Positions 16,390 through 24,448 of a stretch of 64,000 nucleotides of DNA are shown piece after piece. Below the pieces are notes generated by a model. It was not told the DNA's origin, ran no database searches, and was given only the letters and a program-made list of their open reading frames with translations. Position 1 is the first letter of the stretch, and every line of letters begins with the position of its first letter. Origin of the DNA: Sedimenticola selenatireducens DSM 17993 (GTDB taxonomy: Bacteria; Pseudomonadota; Gammaproteobacteria; Chromatiales; Chromatiaceae). Position numbers and translations under genes: made by a program. The DNA lies in the NCBI RefSeq assembly GCF_000428045.1, contig NZ_ATZE01000008.1, positions 124,001-188,000 on the forward strand, written 5' to 3'.

Positions 16390-16902
16390 TTTTTACCTCC
16401 TCCATTTCTTATCGATAATAGCTTCAAGTCACTACGGCATTTATGGGCTAACAGCTGATTATGCGTCTCGCGCATTTCTTGAGAAATGTTGCTCGCGCAT
16501 TATTTGTAAAAAGCGACTTTTCCGTGTCAGGCATTGCCTCCGGCCATGTCCTGATTGACCCATCTGGATATTGTTTTGGTGTGTTTTTCAGCATCCCGCC
16601 AAGCGAATATTCCTTACCTTCTCAGTAGGTTACCAGACAACAAACGCGAGGTGAAATAATTTCTTAACGATGCCGGACAAAGGCCAACTATCGCTCGCAA
16701 AGCCCCAAACTCAGCGGATAATAATTACCTTATCCTACCCGGCATGCAAATAACCCGAATCAGCCATTCAGACCTACCCCGCGACGGGACGAGAACACTA
16801 TTCTCCGGGGTTATTCCCGCAAAAGGTCAATATCCGACTGCTATACTCTGGCAGTAGGAAAACTATCATTCCTGCACTGTTCGAATACGCTGGAGGTGAA
16901 CC
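16390..16902. other. Gene-free stretch upstream of the cassette array
   Basis: A 513-bp stretch without a supported gene. It holds the strong ribosome binding site of cassette 1 (near 16394-16402), the cassette boundary GTTAGCC (16446-16452), and next to it a palindromic sequence (CATTTCT/AGAAATG around 16473-16488 with GCGCGAG flanks) that could be a decayed attC or attI. Near the DUF2189 gene there is a TATACT (16842-16847) that may be a -10 box, without a good -35. No intI reading frame is present. Confidence 0.5.
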
Positions 16903-17688
16903 ATGAGTCACACCATTTTGAGTACCTATTCCGACCACCGGAAACTCGCTCAAGTAGAGGACATCACCACCGACCATCCCTGGCGTTGGCTGGTCGCCGG
17001 CTGGCAGGATCTGAAACGCACTCCAGCCACCAGTATCGGCTATGGGGTACTGATTACCATCGCCAGCTACCTGCTCACTCTGGGCACTGTTGCGACCGGA
17101 CTGTTCTATCTGCTGCCGATACTGCTCGGGGGATTTTTCCTGGTGGCACCAGCCCTGGGCCTGGGTCTGTACGAGGTCAGCCGACGTGTTGAAAATGGCG
17201 AACCGGCCAATTTCATGCACGCATTGCGCGCCATCGGCAAACACAGCTTCGCCATCAGTACCATGGGCGCGGCCATGGCGGTCTGTTTCATCGCGTGGTT
17301 TCTGGCGGCAAGCCTGATCTTCATGTTGATGAACAGCGGTATCACCCCGACCATGGAAAACGTCGTTCCCTATCTGTTCTCGCTGGAGAATATGCCGATG
17401 CTGGCCGTCGGAACCCTGGTGGGCGCGATGTTCGCTCTGGCCGTGTTCTCCTTCAGCGTGGTTTCCGTTCCCATGCTGCTGGATCGCGAGGATGTGGATG
17501 TCATGAGCGCCATGCGCGTCAGTTTCGAGGCTTTCCGCTTTAACCTGGTACCGATGCTGGTTTGGGCCGGATTGATTGTGCTGGTGATCGTGGGCGGTTT
17601 CTTCACACTATATGTGGGGCTTGCCATCGGATTCCCAGTCGTGGCTCACGCCTCCTGGCACGCCTATAGAGATGTGGTCAAAAAATAG
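16903..17688 (+). CDS. DUF2189 family inner-membrane protein
   Basis: A 261-residue membrane protein with the DUF2189 layout. The N-terminal 45 residues are cytoplasmic and contain ITTDHPWRWLVAGWQDL, followed by about six hydrophobic segments; the GLYEVSRRVENGEP loop lies between helices 2 and 3. GGAGGT lies 6 nt before the ATG. Members are widespread in proteobacteria and have no established function. The gene has no obvious operon partner; REP-like repeats follow it. Confidence 0.88.
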   Translation: MSHTILSTYSDHRKLAQVEDITTDHPWRWLVAGWQDLKRTPATSIGYGVLITIASYLLTLGTVATGLFYLLPILLGGFFLVAPALGLGLYEVSRRVENGEPANFMHALRAIGKHSFAISTMGAAMAVCFIAWFLAASLIFMLMNSGITPTMENVVPYLFSLENMPMLAVGTLVGAMFALAVFSFSVVSVPMLLDREDVDVMSAMRVSFEAFRFNLVPMLVWAGLIVLVIVGGFFTLYVGLAIGFPVVAHASWHAYRDVVKK

Positions 17689-17727
17689 GCCATGTCCCAG
17701 TTACCTGGTGCATGAGAAGTGGCCTTT

Positions 17728-17858
17728 TTGTAGAAGCGGATTTATCCGCGAAATTCGCGGCTGAAGCCACTCCTACCGCTACGCTTGGCCGCCGGAGAGG
17801 GGTTTGACCTGTAGGAGGCCCGCCCCTGGCCGAATTCGCGGCGAGGCGCCGCTCCTAC
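17728..17858. repeat. Pair of REP-like palindromes
   Basis: Two imperfect palindromic units of about 50 bp lie in tandem (17728-17777 and 17810-17858). Each runs from TGTAG(G)AG through CGCGAA/TTCGCGG to CTCCTACC. Units of this type are dispersed extragenic palindromes in many gammaproteobacteria. They lie in the 290-bp gap after the DUF2189 gene, which otherwise holds only the terminator at 17935. Confidence 0.75.
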
Positions 17859-17934
17859 CGGGCGAATCGCCAAGCCAAGTCAAAACAAGACCAACATATA
17901 ATTGGGACAGAGCAAAAAAATAGCCCTGCCCATT

Positions 17935-17964
17935 AAACACCCCCCGGCGATAGCGGGGGGTGTT
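17935..17964 (-). terminator. Probable terminator after the dioxygenase gene
   Basis: A strong inverted repeat, AAACACCCCC and GGGGGTGTTT, has a short GC-rich loop and lies 15 bp beyond the stop codon of the minus-strand dioxygenase gene. The A/T-rich ends make it usable from either side. Confidence 0.75.
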
Positions 17965-17978
17965 TGTAAACCGCTGAT

Positions 17979-18617
17979 TCAGGCAGGGGTAACTTCAAGA
18001 ACAATATCCTTCTCGGCCATCCATTGTACATCACTCAGTTCCACCGACCTGAAATCGACGCTTACCAGGTGGCGGCGTTCTTGTGGGATCGCACGGTAGA
18101 GAAAATCATCTGCGTTTTTGGCCTCGCCCGCGACATAGAATTGGGTGACGAAGGGGGCGCGTCCCTCCGGGAACACGGCGACATGAATGTGGGGCGTGCG
18201 CCCGGGATAAGGCACCGGATGGATGGTGCGAAAACGATAGCGCCCTTCACTGTCGGTCACGGTATGACCAGAACCCTGGAACCCCGGGTCGAGCGGTCGC
18301 CGTGCCTGGTCGTTCGGATGGTGGTAACGCCCGTTGTTATCGCATTGCCAGATCTCGACGCGAACCCCATCCAACGGATGGCCGTTGCGATCCAGAACTC
18401 GTCCGTACAGATCGGTGATCTGTCCCTGGGCTGATGTATCGCTACCGGCAACCTGGACCAGGTTGTTGTCATTATCCAGGGGGGGTTGTTTGGGATAGAA
18501 AGGACCGGGGGTCTGGCGGGGTGTCAGTGGCCGCAACGCGCTTAGCGTCGGTACCGTATAGACGACCAACAGACCTGCCGAGGTGAGAACAAATTTCCTG
18601 CGTGTTATGTTTTTCAT
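17979..18617 (-). CDS. Exported intradiol ring-cleavage dioxygenase
   Basis: A 212-residue member of the protocatechuate 3,4-dioxygenase/catechol dioxygenase fold. The N-terminus is a twin-arginine-like signal (NITRRKFVLTSAGLLVVYTV). The non-haem Fe(III) ligands are visible: Tyr in GRYHHP, Tyr in PYPGRTPHIH and the two His residues of HIH. The substrate loop RQTPGPFYP is typical of the beta-type subunits. Single-subunit secreted versions are often annotated as dioxygenases of unknown aromatic substrate. No other aromatic-degradation gene is nearby, so the substrate is open. Confidence 0.9.
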   Translation of the reverse strand: MKNITRRKFVLTSAGLLVVYTVPTLSALRPLTPRQTPGPFYPKQPPLDNDNNLVQVAGSDTSAQGQITDLYGRVLDRNGHPLDGVRVEIWQCDNNGRYHHPNDQARRPLDPGFQGSGHTVTDSEGRYRFRTIHPVPYPGRTPHIHVAVFPEGRAPFVTQFYVAGEAKNADDFLYRAIPQERRHLVSVDFRSVELSDVQWMAEKDIVLEVTPA

Positions 18618-18735
18618 AGTCCCTGATCATCCGCGCGCTTGTCTACCCGTGAGACTGCTGCGTTGATGGCAGGTTCCCCCAATCCTCTGGATCGACCGGC
18701 CAGAGCGCTGACCGCGTGCCAAAGATATCGGTGAC

Positions 18736-19272
18736 TTATTTCATCATGCCGCGGAGAAAATCACGCCGGGTGCCGCTTTTTTTCTCTGCGGATTTTGCCT
18801 CCCGTTCAATATCCAGCCGCCCCGGCATGGCCACCTTCACCGACTCGCCGGACGGTTGTTCCGTCGGGGGCTGGAACAGCAGCGTCATCACCTCTTCAGC
18901 GGTGCTTTTGATCGTCTCCTGGGAGGGGAAATCGTGCAGTGGCGACATCAGGGAACAGGCCAGGTAGACCCCCAGGTCGGGGTTCTCCGAAGCCATGAAT
19001 ACAACGCTTCCCTGGGGAAACACAAAAGTCCGGTGATCACCTTCTGCCAACTCTTCGGCCTCGGCAGTCGCCGGCAGCAGGATCAGTTGCAGAGTCCAGG
19101 GGGTGATCAGCGCGCCGGCCCAGTACTGTTCAAATCGACGCAGCCCGACAATCTCCGTCGTCAGCCGATCATTGCAGACCGGCAACCCCTGCATCTGGTT
19201 CTGCTCGATCCGGCGAAAGGCACGGGTGATTTCGGCTGCCGGGTCGGCGGCAAAAAAGGCGGATCGGGTCAT
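18736..19272 (-). CDS. hybE: [NiFe]-hydrogenase assembly chaperone HybE
   Basis: A 178-residue protein of the HybE/HupJ family. Recognisable elements are FRRIEQNQMQGLPVCN at the N-terminus and the central WAGALITPWTLQLILLP and FPQGSVVFMASENPDLG. In E. coli, HybE escorts hydrogenase-2 precursors and checks maturation before Tat export. The C-terminal tail (about 140-178) is basic and poorly conserved. It follows the HypC-like gene by 7 nt and ends the maturation part of the hyb cluster. Confidence 0.92.
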   Translation of the reverse strand: MTRSAFFAADPAAEITRAFRRIEQNQMQGLPVCNDRLTTEIVGLRRFEQYWAGALITPWTLQLILLPATAEAEELAEGDHRTFVFPQGSVVFMASENPDLGVYLACSLMSPLHDFPSQETIKSTAEEVMTLLFQPPTEQPSGESVKVAMPGRLDIEREAKSAEKKSGTRRDFLRGMMK

Positions 19273-19279
19273 GGGCGTA

Positions 19280-19588
19280 TCAACTCGGGTCGTTGGGAAA
19301 GCTGCCGGGCTTGCGGTTGGGATCGGTCAGGTCGGCAAAGTAGCTATCCACATCCACCTCTCCGTCACTACTCATGATCTGCTCCAGCGCATCCAGGGCG
19401 TCATTGGTCTGTTTCGCCTCGGCCTCGGTCAGTACTTCACGAGCCGAACCGATAAAATTGAGAATCCAGGTGCCCGGTTCCTGCGGACCGATCAGCATGG
19501 TATTGACCATCTCTTCACGCCCGCGTCCACGGCACAGCGCCATCAGATCGCGCTGCTCGATCACCTGCATTGGAATACCGATACACAT
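19280..19588 (-). CDS. HypC/HupF-family hydrogenase maturation chaperone
   Basis: A 102-residue protein beginning MCIGIPMQV, the MCxxxP motif whose cysteine binds the Fe(CN)2CO precursor or the large-subunit precursor. The sequence then runs through NFIGSAREVLTEAEAKQ. The tail is acidic, as in HupF-type paralogues rather than housekeeping HypC. Located between the hybD and hybE genes, it is probably dedicated to this hydrogenase. Confidence 0.9.
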   Translation of the reverse strand: MCIGIPMQVIEQRDLMALCRGRGREEMVNTMLIGPQEPGTWILNFIGSAREVLTEAEAKQTNDALDALEQIMSSDGEVDVDSYFADLTDPNRKPGSFPNDPS

Positions 19589-19614
19589 GTTTATCCAACC
19601 TTGTCTGTTTCTCT

Positions 19615-20130
19615 CTATTGACCCGCTTCTGCCCAGAAGCCCCGGACGCCATCCTGCCTGGGTTTTATCGCAATGCCAAGTGATCGCAGTTCATCCGCCA
19701 GCAGTTCCACCATCTCATCCATTTTGGCATTGATTCCGTCGCTCAGGCCAATGTGGGTTTTCAGAGACTCCGGGACCATGCCGATAATGGTGATCTTCTT
19801 CGGCGCCTGGCCCTGTACGGTCAGCAACGCCAGCAGATCAGACAGGCCGATCTGGTGAGGCGAGATCTTGGTCTGAAAAAAATTTGGGACCTCGTCATCC
19901 GCCAGGCGTACCAGGGTGCAGGGCGGCGCGCCGGTCTTGACCGAGTCAGCGATGATGACGTGTTCATTGTTACTGAGCGGGTTGAGCAGATCTATGGCCG
20001 AGGTGCCGCCATCGATCAGCTCCACCGACTCTGGCAGGCTATAGCGTTGTTCCAGCAGTTCAACAGCGCGAACACCCAACCCTTCATCGGATAGCAGCAC
20101 ATTACCCAGTCCAATCACCACTACGCTCAT
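19615..20130 (-). CDS. hybD: Hydrogenase maturation protease HybD
   Basis: A 171-residue endopeptidase that trims the large-subunit C-terminus after nickel insertion. The ATG at 20130 has GGAG 5 nt upstream and gives the family start MSVVVIGLGNVLLSDEGLGV. The nickel-sensing acidic residues are visible in LLSDEG and in ELIDGGT/IIADSVKTG; His in SPHQIGLSD completes the site. It should act on HybC, whose precursor carries a 15-residue tail after the DPCxxCxxH motif. It is separated from hybC by 413 bp of repeats and a terminator. Confidence 0.94.
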   Translation of the reverse strand: MSVVVIGLGNVLLSDEGLGVRAVELLEQRYSLPESVELIDGGTSAIDLLNPLSNNEHVIIADSVKTGAPPCTLVRLADDEVPNFFQTKISPHQIGLSDLLALLTVQGQAPKKITIIGMVPESLKTHIGLSDGINAKMDEMVELLADELRSLGIAIKPRQDGVRGFWAEAGQ

Positions 20131-20233
20131 ATCGTCTCCACATCGATCAGGAGCCACGGGGGCAAACCCAAGGCCATACCCATTCTTCCACCACGCCCTG
20201 GAAACAAACCGTAAACTCCATAGATTGCATCAC

Positions 20234-20312
20234 AACCGCCAAGAACGCCAAGAGCGCAAAGATTAAGTAAAGGAATCGGTTTTCCTTGGCGTGCTTCGCG
20301 TACTTCGCGGTT
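20234..20312. repeat. Long imperfect inverted repeat between hybC and hybD
   Basis: Two 28-nt arms (20234-20261 and 20285-20312) begin AACCGC and contain repeated AAGNACGC units; 22 of 28 positions pair. They flank a 23-nt loop. This type of GCCAAG/ACGC palindrome is a dispersed element in several gammaproteobacteria. Confidence 0.7.
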
Positions 20313-20339
20313 ACTTGCTTTTTGCCGGTTCCAGAGCCC

Positions 20340-20424
20340 GTAGGTTGGGATGAGCCTGCGAATCCCAACAAGATTTCAGGCGTATGCATCAGCGTGTTGG
20401 GGTTCGTTCCTCACCCCAACCTAC
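20340..20424. repeat. 85-bp dispersed palindromic repeat, copy 1
   Basis: It begins GTAGGTTGGG and ends CCCAACCTAC, with GGGATGAGCC near the left end and TTCCTCACCCC near the right. A second copy of exactly the same length lies at 29551-29635. The ends are inverted repeats, so it is a foldable extragenic element or small non-autonomous mobile element. Confidence 0.85.
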
Positions 20425-20462
20425 ATCGACACCCATTGTTGGCGGGCCAATGTTCCATCCTG

Positions 20463-20497
20463 GAAAAAACCCTCTCTCCCCGGACAGGGAGAGAGGG
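20463..20497 (-). terminator. Strong rho-independent terminator directly after hybC
   Basis: A perfect 11-bp stem, CCCTCTCTCCC (20470-20480) and GGGAGAGAGGG (20487-20497), has a 6-nt loop and on the minus strand is followed by six T residues. It lies 46 bp after the hybC stop, inside the hydrogenase gene cluster. Confidence 0.88.
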
Positions 20498-20543
20498 AAG
20501 GAGGCATCCAGCACTGTTCAGATGCTCTCAGAGTTTCAGATGC

Positions 20544-22244
20544 TCAAAGCGCCTTGACCTTGATGATCTCCTGTTGCTCGGTATCCACCAGGTGGATGGC
20601 ACAGGCGATACAGGGATCAAACGAGTGCACCGTACGCAGCACTTCCAGTGGCTGCTCGGGATCGGCCACCGGGTTGCCCATCAATGAGGCCTCGTAGGGG
20701 CCCATGGCGTCATTCTCGTTACGTGGGCCGGCGTTCCAGGTACTGGGGACCACGCACTGGTAGTTCTTGATCTTGCCATCGTTGATCACCACCCAGTGGG
20801 AGAGCACGCCGCGCGGTGCCTCGTGGAAACCGAAGCCCTTGATCTCGCCCTTGGGGAAGACCGGCTGGTTGAAGGTGTCGGTATCGCCCTTGCCGATATT
20901 CTCCACCAGCATGTTCCACTGCTCGTTCATGTTGTCCAGCATCACTGCCGTGCGCACCGCACGGGCCGCATGACGACCGATGGTGGAGTGTAGCGCCGCC
21001 AGCGGGATCTCCTGCCCGGCCACCGCATTCAGGGTGCCCATGGCGGTCTTGAGATGTTTGGACGTGGACTCGTGGCCAGCCGCCGCCATGCACAGCACGT
21101 TGGCCAACGGGCCGACCTGGGCCGGTTTGCCGTAGAAAGTGGGCGACTTGATCCAGGAGTACTGCCCTTCGTCCTGGAAGTCGGTGTATTGGGGCTCGGT
21201 CTCACCTTCCCATGGGTGCAGTGCCGCATCACCCTCGTACCAGGCATGTTTGGAACTCTCCTTCACACCGTCGCGGAACAGCGCATCCTGATAGCTGCTG
21301 ATCGGTTTAAAGGTGCTCAGGTCGCCACCGGTGATATAACCGCCAGGCAGGGCGAACTGGGTCCCCTTGGTGTCGATTGGCATGTCCGGTACCGACAGGT
21401 AGTCGGTCACGCCCTGGCCGTAACCGGCCCAGTCCAGATAAAAGGCGCCGACGGCCGGCACATCCACCAGGTAGACGTTGTGTACGAAGTCGGCCAGCTT
21501 GTCGATCCAGCCCTTGATCGCCAGCAGACGTTCCATGTTCAGGGTCGACTGGCTGTCCAGGTTAATGGAGTTGGAAACACCGCCCACCGCCAGATTCTGG
21601 ATATGCGGCGTCTTGCCACCCAGGATGGTAACGATCTTGTTGGCGTAGCGCTGCACTTCCAGCGCCTGGAGATAGTGGGCAACCGCCAGCAGGTTCACTT
21701 CCGGCGGCAGCTTCATGGCCGGGTGTCCCCAGTAGCCGTTGGCGAATGGTCCCAACTGGCCGCTGGAGACAAAGGACGCCAGCTTGTCCTTCACCGCCTG
21801 CATTTCATGGGGTCCGTTGCCACCCCAGGAGGAGAGGCTCTCCGCCAGCTTGGCGGTGGCCTTGGGATCGGCATCCAGGGCCGAGACCACGTCCACCCAG
21901 TCCAGCGCGGAGAGGTGATAGAAGTGCACGATATGATCATGCACCGCCTGGGCCGCCACAATCAGGTTGCGCACGAACTGGGCGTTCAGCGGCACCTCCA
22001 GGTTGAGCGCGTTCTCCACCGCCCGCACCGAGGTGAGCGCATGTACCGTGGTGCAGACACCGCAGATACGCTGGGTGAACACCCAGGCGTCACGCGGATC
22101 ACGCCCCACCAGGATCTTCTCGATGCCCCGCCACATCTGGCCCGAGGACCAGGCATTATTGACCTTGCCATCCTCAACCTCGACATCGATACGCAGGTGC
22201 CCTTCAATGCGGGTGACGGGATCAACAGTTATACGAGTAGCCAC
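20544..22244 (-). CDS. hybC: [NiFe]-hydrogenase large subunit
   Basis: A 566-residue catalytic subunit that carries the NiFe(CN)2CO centre and oxidises H2 in the periplasm together with HybO. The N-terminal nickel-ligand motif RICGVCTTVH has Cys61 and Cys64; the C-terminal DPCIACAIH has Cys545 and Cys548. HybD would cut after His551, releasing 15 residues. There is no signal peptide, as expected for a subunit exported with its Tat-bearing partner. Gene order HybO-HybA-HybB-HybC is that of hydrogenase-2-type (group 1c) enzymes. Confidence 0.96.
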   Translation of the reverse strand: MATRITVDPVTRIEGHLRIDVEVEDGKVNNAWSSGQMWRGIEKILVGRDPRDAWVFTQRICGVCTTVHALTSVRAVENALNLEVPLNAQFVRNLIVAAQAVHDHIVHFYHLSALDWVDVVSALDADPKATAKLAESLSSWGGNGPHEMQAVKDKLASFVSSGQLGPFANGYWGHPAMKLPPEVNLLAVAHYLQALEVQRYANKIVTILGGKTPHIQNLAVGGVSNSINLDSQSTLNMERLLAIKGWIDKLADFVHNVYLVDVPAVGAFYLDWAGYGQGVTDYLSVPDMPIDTKGTQFALPGGYITGGDLSTFKPISSYQDALFRDGVKESSKHAWYEGDAALHPWEGETEPQYTDFQDEGQYSWIKSPTFYGKPAQVGPLANVLCMAAAGHESTSKHLKTAMGTLNAVAGQEIPLAALHSTIGRHAARAVRTAVMLDNMNEQWNMLVENIGKGDTDTFNQPVFPKGEIKGFGFHEAPRGVLSHWVVINDGKIKNYQCVVPSTWNAGPRNENDAMGPYEASLMGNPVADPEQPLEVLRTVHSFDPCIACAIHLVDTEQQEIIKVKAL

Positions 22245-22280
22245 AATATTCTCTCCTACTTAAGGAATGTCTGTTCTGCC

Positions 22281-23420
22281 TTACGCATGTTCAGCAGAGT
22301 GCAGAACGGGCAGTTTCTTAACGAAGACCAGATAGGCCATGATTTCAATCGCCACGATACCCACGGTCACCATGATCTCGGGGACCGAGGGGAAGTAGCT
22401 GTAACCGGGACCCGGGTTATAGGCGATCAGGAACGCATTGAACCGATACAGGGCACCGGCGAACAGCAGCGAGACCGCGGCGAACAGCAACAGTCGCGCA
22501 TTATCACGACGGCCACGGGAGAGCATCACCACCAGCGGGAAGATGAACAGTGCCATCTCCAGCAGGAACATGTTGCCCGCCAGGTCACCGGCGAAGGCAA
22601 AGCCGAGTTTGCCCCGCAGTACCAGCTCCGCCAGCCGCACCACCAGGAAGACTGAGATCAGCCAGATAATCGCCTTGCTCAAGCGTGCCAGCAGCGGAGT
22701 TTCGGGACGCCGGTTGAATCCAACCGCGGCAAACGAGGCCTCAAAGATCACAATGGAGAAGCCCATGGTCAGCGCGGTCAACAATGCCATCAGCGGCTGC
22801 CACTGCAACGACTGCCAGAGCGGATGCACCTTGGACCCCATGATGATCAACAGTGAGCCAAGCGACGACTGGTGCATGGTGGGCAACAGCACACCCAGGG
22901 CGATAAAGAAGAACAGCACCTTGTTGAGCCAGCGCAGGGCACTTTTCGCGCCGATCTTCTCCAGCAGGGCGGGAGCAAACTCGATAAACAGCACGAAGAT
23001 GTAGGTGATCACGCAGAGCCCCACCTCCAGCATGACCGAGTTGAAGTTCCAGTTGGAGGGCATGGCGATGTTATAGAACTGCCAGTAGCGCCCCATGTCA
23101 AAGAAGGCGCCAAAACCACCCAGCGCATAACCGAACAGGCTGGCCAGGATGGCCGGCCGGATCAACGGGTGATATTTACCCTTGTTGAAAACATAAATGA
23201 CAAAGGCCAGGGCATAACCGCCGCAGGCCAGGGCCGTACCGACCACCACGTCATAGACCACCCAGATACCCCAGGGATAGCCCGAGTTGATGTTGGCGAC
23301 CGCACCCAGTCCATCGGTAAAACGCACACCGAGGAAATAGAGCCCAATCGCAGCCAGTACACCCAGGAACATGAATGGCAGGGTAAGAATCTTACCTTCC
23401 ACCTGTTGATGTTCACTCAT
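22281..23420 (-). CDS. hybB: Hydrogenase membrane subunit HybB (NrfD/PsrC family)
   Basis: A 379-residue integral membrane protein with about ten hydrophobic helices (for example PFMFLGVLAAIGLYFLGVRF, WGIWVVYDVVVGTALACGG). It lacks haem-binding signatures and belongs to the NrfD/PsrC fold that connects periplasmic Fe-S proteins to quinone. It overlaps the end of hybA by 4 nt (ATGA), showing translational coupling. It should pass electrons from HybA to the quinone pool. Confidence 0.94.
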   Translation of the reverse strand: MSEHQQVEGKILTLPFMFLGVLAAIGLYFLGVRFTDGLGAVANINSGYPWGIWVVYDVVVGTALACGGYALAFVIYVFNKGKYHPLIRPAILASLFGYALGGFGAFFDMGRYWQFYNIAMPSNWNFNSVMLEVGLCVITYIFVLFIEFAPALLEKIGAKSALRWLNKVLFFFIALGVLLPTMHQSSLGSLLIIMGSKVHPLWQSLQWQPLMALLTALTMGFSIVIFEASFAAVGFNRRPETPLLARLSKAIIWLISVFLVVRLAELVLRGKLGFAFAGDLAGNMFLLEMALFIFPLVVMLSRGRRDNARLLLFAAVSLLFAGALYRFNAFLIAYNPGPGYSYFPSVPEIMVTVGIVAIEIMAYLVFVKKLPVLHSAEHA

Positions 23421-24439
23421 GGTTCACCTCTATCATTGTTAGGCCCGGGACGACGACTATTTTGACCATCGGGGTCATCCTGGTCCGTTTTACTGGTGTT
23501 GCGCTTGACCACGTAGGCCAGCCCCGCCAGGGCGATGGCCGGTGCAATCATGCCCTTGTAGAGTGTGTGCTGAACCCCTTCCGCGATCGAGGCGTAGGAG
23601 CGCTCGGGCAGTTCCGGCATACCCAGCTTTTTCAGCGGCACGCCGGCGATATGCATCACCTGGGTACCGCCCACCTCGTGCTCGCCATAGATATGCTGCT
23701 GATAGGCTGGCGCATCCTTCTCATGCGTATGCAGTTCGTCGGACGCCCGGCCTCTGGCGTAGGTGTAGGTCTCGCCCGGCTTGCTGGCGAGACGTTTTTT
23801 GGCCTCCGCCAGCAACTCCTTGCGGGTACCGAACAGGGTCGCCCCGGTGGGACAGACATCGGCACAGCCCGGCAACAGACCCTGGGAGATGCGCTCCACC
23901 CCGGCCTGATTGCAGAACAGGCACTTCTGGATCTGCCCCTTGGCGTCATGGTACTCGTACTGGGGAATACTGAAGGGACAGGCCACCATGCAGTTGCGGC
24001 AACCGATACAGGTGTCGGCGTTGTACTGGACGATGCCGGAGACCGGATTCTTGGTCAGCGCGGAAACCGGACACCCGGAGACGCATGCCGGATCGACACA
24101 GTGCATGCAGCTCTTCTTGGCAAACGAGAAGCCGTCGATCTCCCGATCCTTGGCCTCCGAGGTGCCGTTCTTGTACACCTTGATCACGTTGTAGGTGGAA
24201 CCGGACACACCGCGTGAGGCATCGTACTGCACATCCTCACCCATGATGACCGGCGGCAGACCGTTGATCTCTTTGCAGGCCCGCACACACGCCTTGCAAC
24301 CGACACAGAGGGTCGCGTCATAGAGGATGCCGATGGCATTCTCCAGCGGCTCCTTGTTGGGCCGAGCCTCCGCACTGCCGGCACTGCAGAGTGCGGCGGC
24401 GCCACCGGCTGCGGCTTTGAGAAAATCTCTACGTTTCAT
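23417..24439 (-). CDS. hybA: Hydrogenase Fe-S subunit HybA
   Basis: A 340-residue periplasmic ferredoxin-like electron carrier. The N-terminus is a Tat signal (MKRRDFLKAAAGGAAALC). Four cysteine clusters are visible: CVGCKACVRAC, CMHCVDPACVSGCP, CIGCRNCMVACP and the fourth CLFCNQAG... CADVCPTGA, so four 4Fe-4S clusters are expected. A C-terminal hydrophobic helix (APAIALAGLAYVV) anchors it. It lies 9 nt downstream of hybO. Confidence 0.94.
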   Translation of the reverse strand: MKRRDFLKAAAGGAAALCSAGSAEARPNKEPLENAIGILYDATLCVGCKACVRACKEINGLPPVIMGEDVQYDASRGVSGSTYNVIKVYKNGTSEAKDREIDGFSFAKKSCMHCVDPACVSGCPVSALTKNPVSGIVQYNADTCIGCRNCMVACPFSIPQYEYHDAKGQIQKCLFCNQAGVERISQGLLPGCADVCPTGATLFGTRKELLAEAKKRLASKPGETYTYARGRASDELHTHEKDAPAYQQHIYGEHEVGGTQVMHIAGVPLKKLGMPELPERSYASIAEGVQHTLYKGMIAPAIALAGLAYVVKRNTSKTDQDDPDGQNSRRPGPNNDRGEP

Positions 24440-24448
24440 AACGCCCCC

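Larger units (their letters stand above)
12841..16452 (-). mobile_element. Integron-like cassette array without integrase (CALIN) with three probable defence cassettes
   Basis: Three AT-rich minus-strand genes are each framed as integron cassettes. Each cassette begins with TTRRRY-type bases (TTAGCC from 16451, TTAGAA from 15164, TTAAGT from 14013), leaves a 25-62 nt leader, and ends in a site whose first bases are the exact complement of its own start (GGGCTAAC at 15207-15214, GCTTCTAAC at 14350-14358, GCACTTAAC at 12938-12946). That matching is what circular cassette excision by IntI requires. attC1 and attC3 have the expected imperfect stem architecture; attC2 is disrupted. No integrase gene is present. 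The unit sits between a DUF2189 gene and the formyltransferase operon. Hand alignment only; no covariance model was run. Confidence 0.8.

Noticed and set aside
16446-16520. attI site or fourth attC upstream of cassette 1
   Set aside because: The GTTAGCC core and a palindrome are present, but no second core with consensus is found and there is no integrase gene.
21054-22655. 533-codon open frame on the plus strand opposite hybC
   Set aside because: It is the antisense of a well-supported hydrogenase gene in GC-rich DNA, with no domain and no ribosome binding site.
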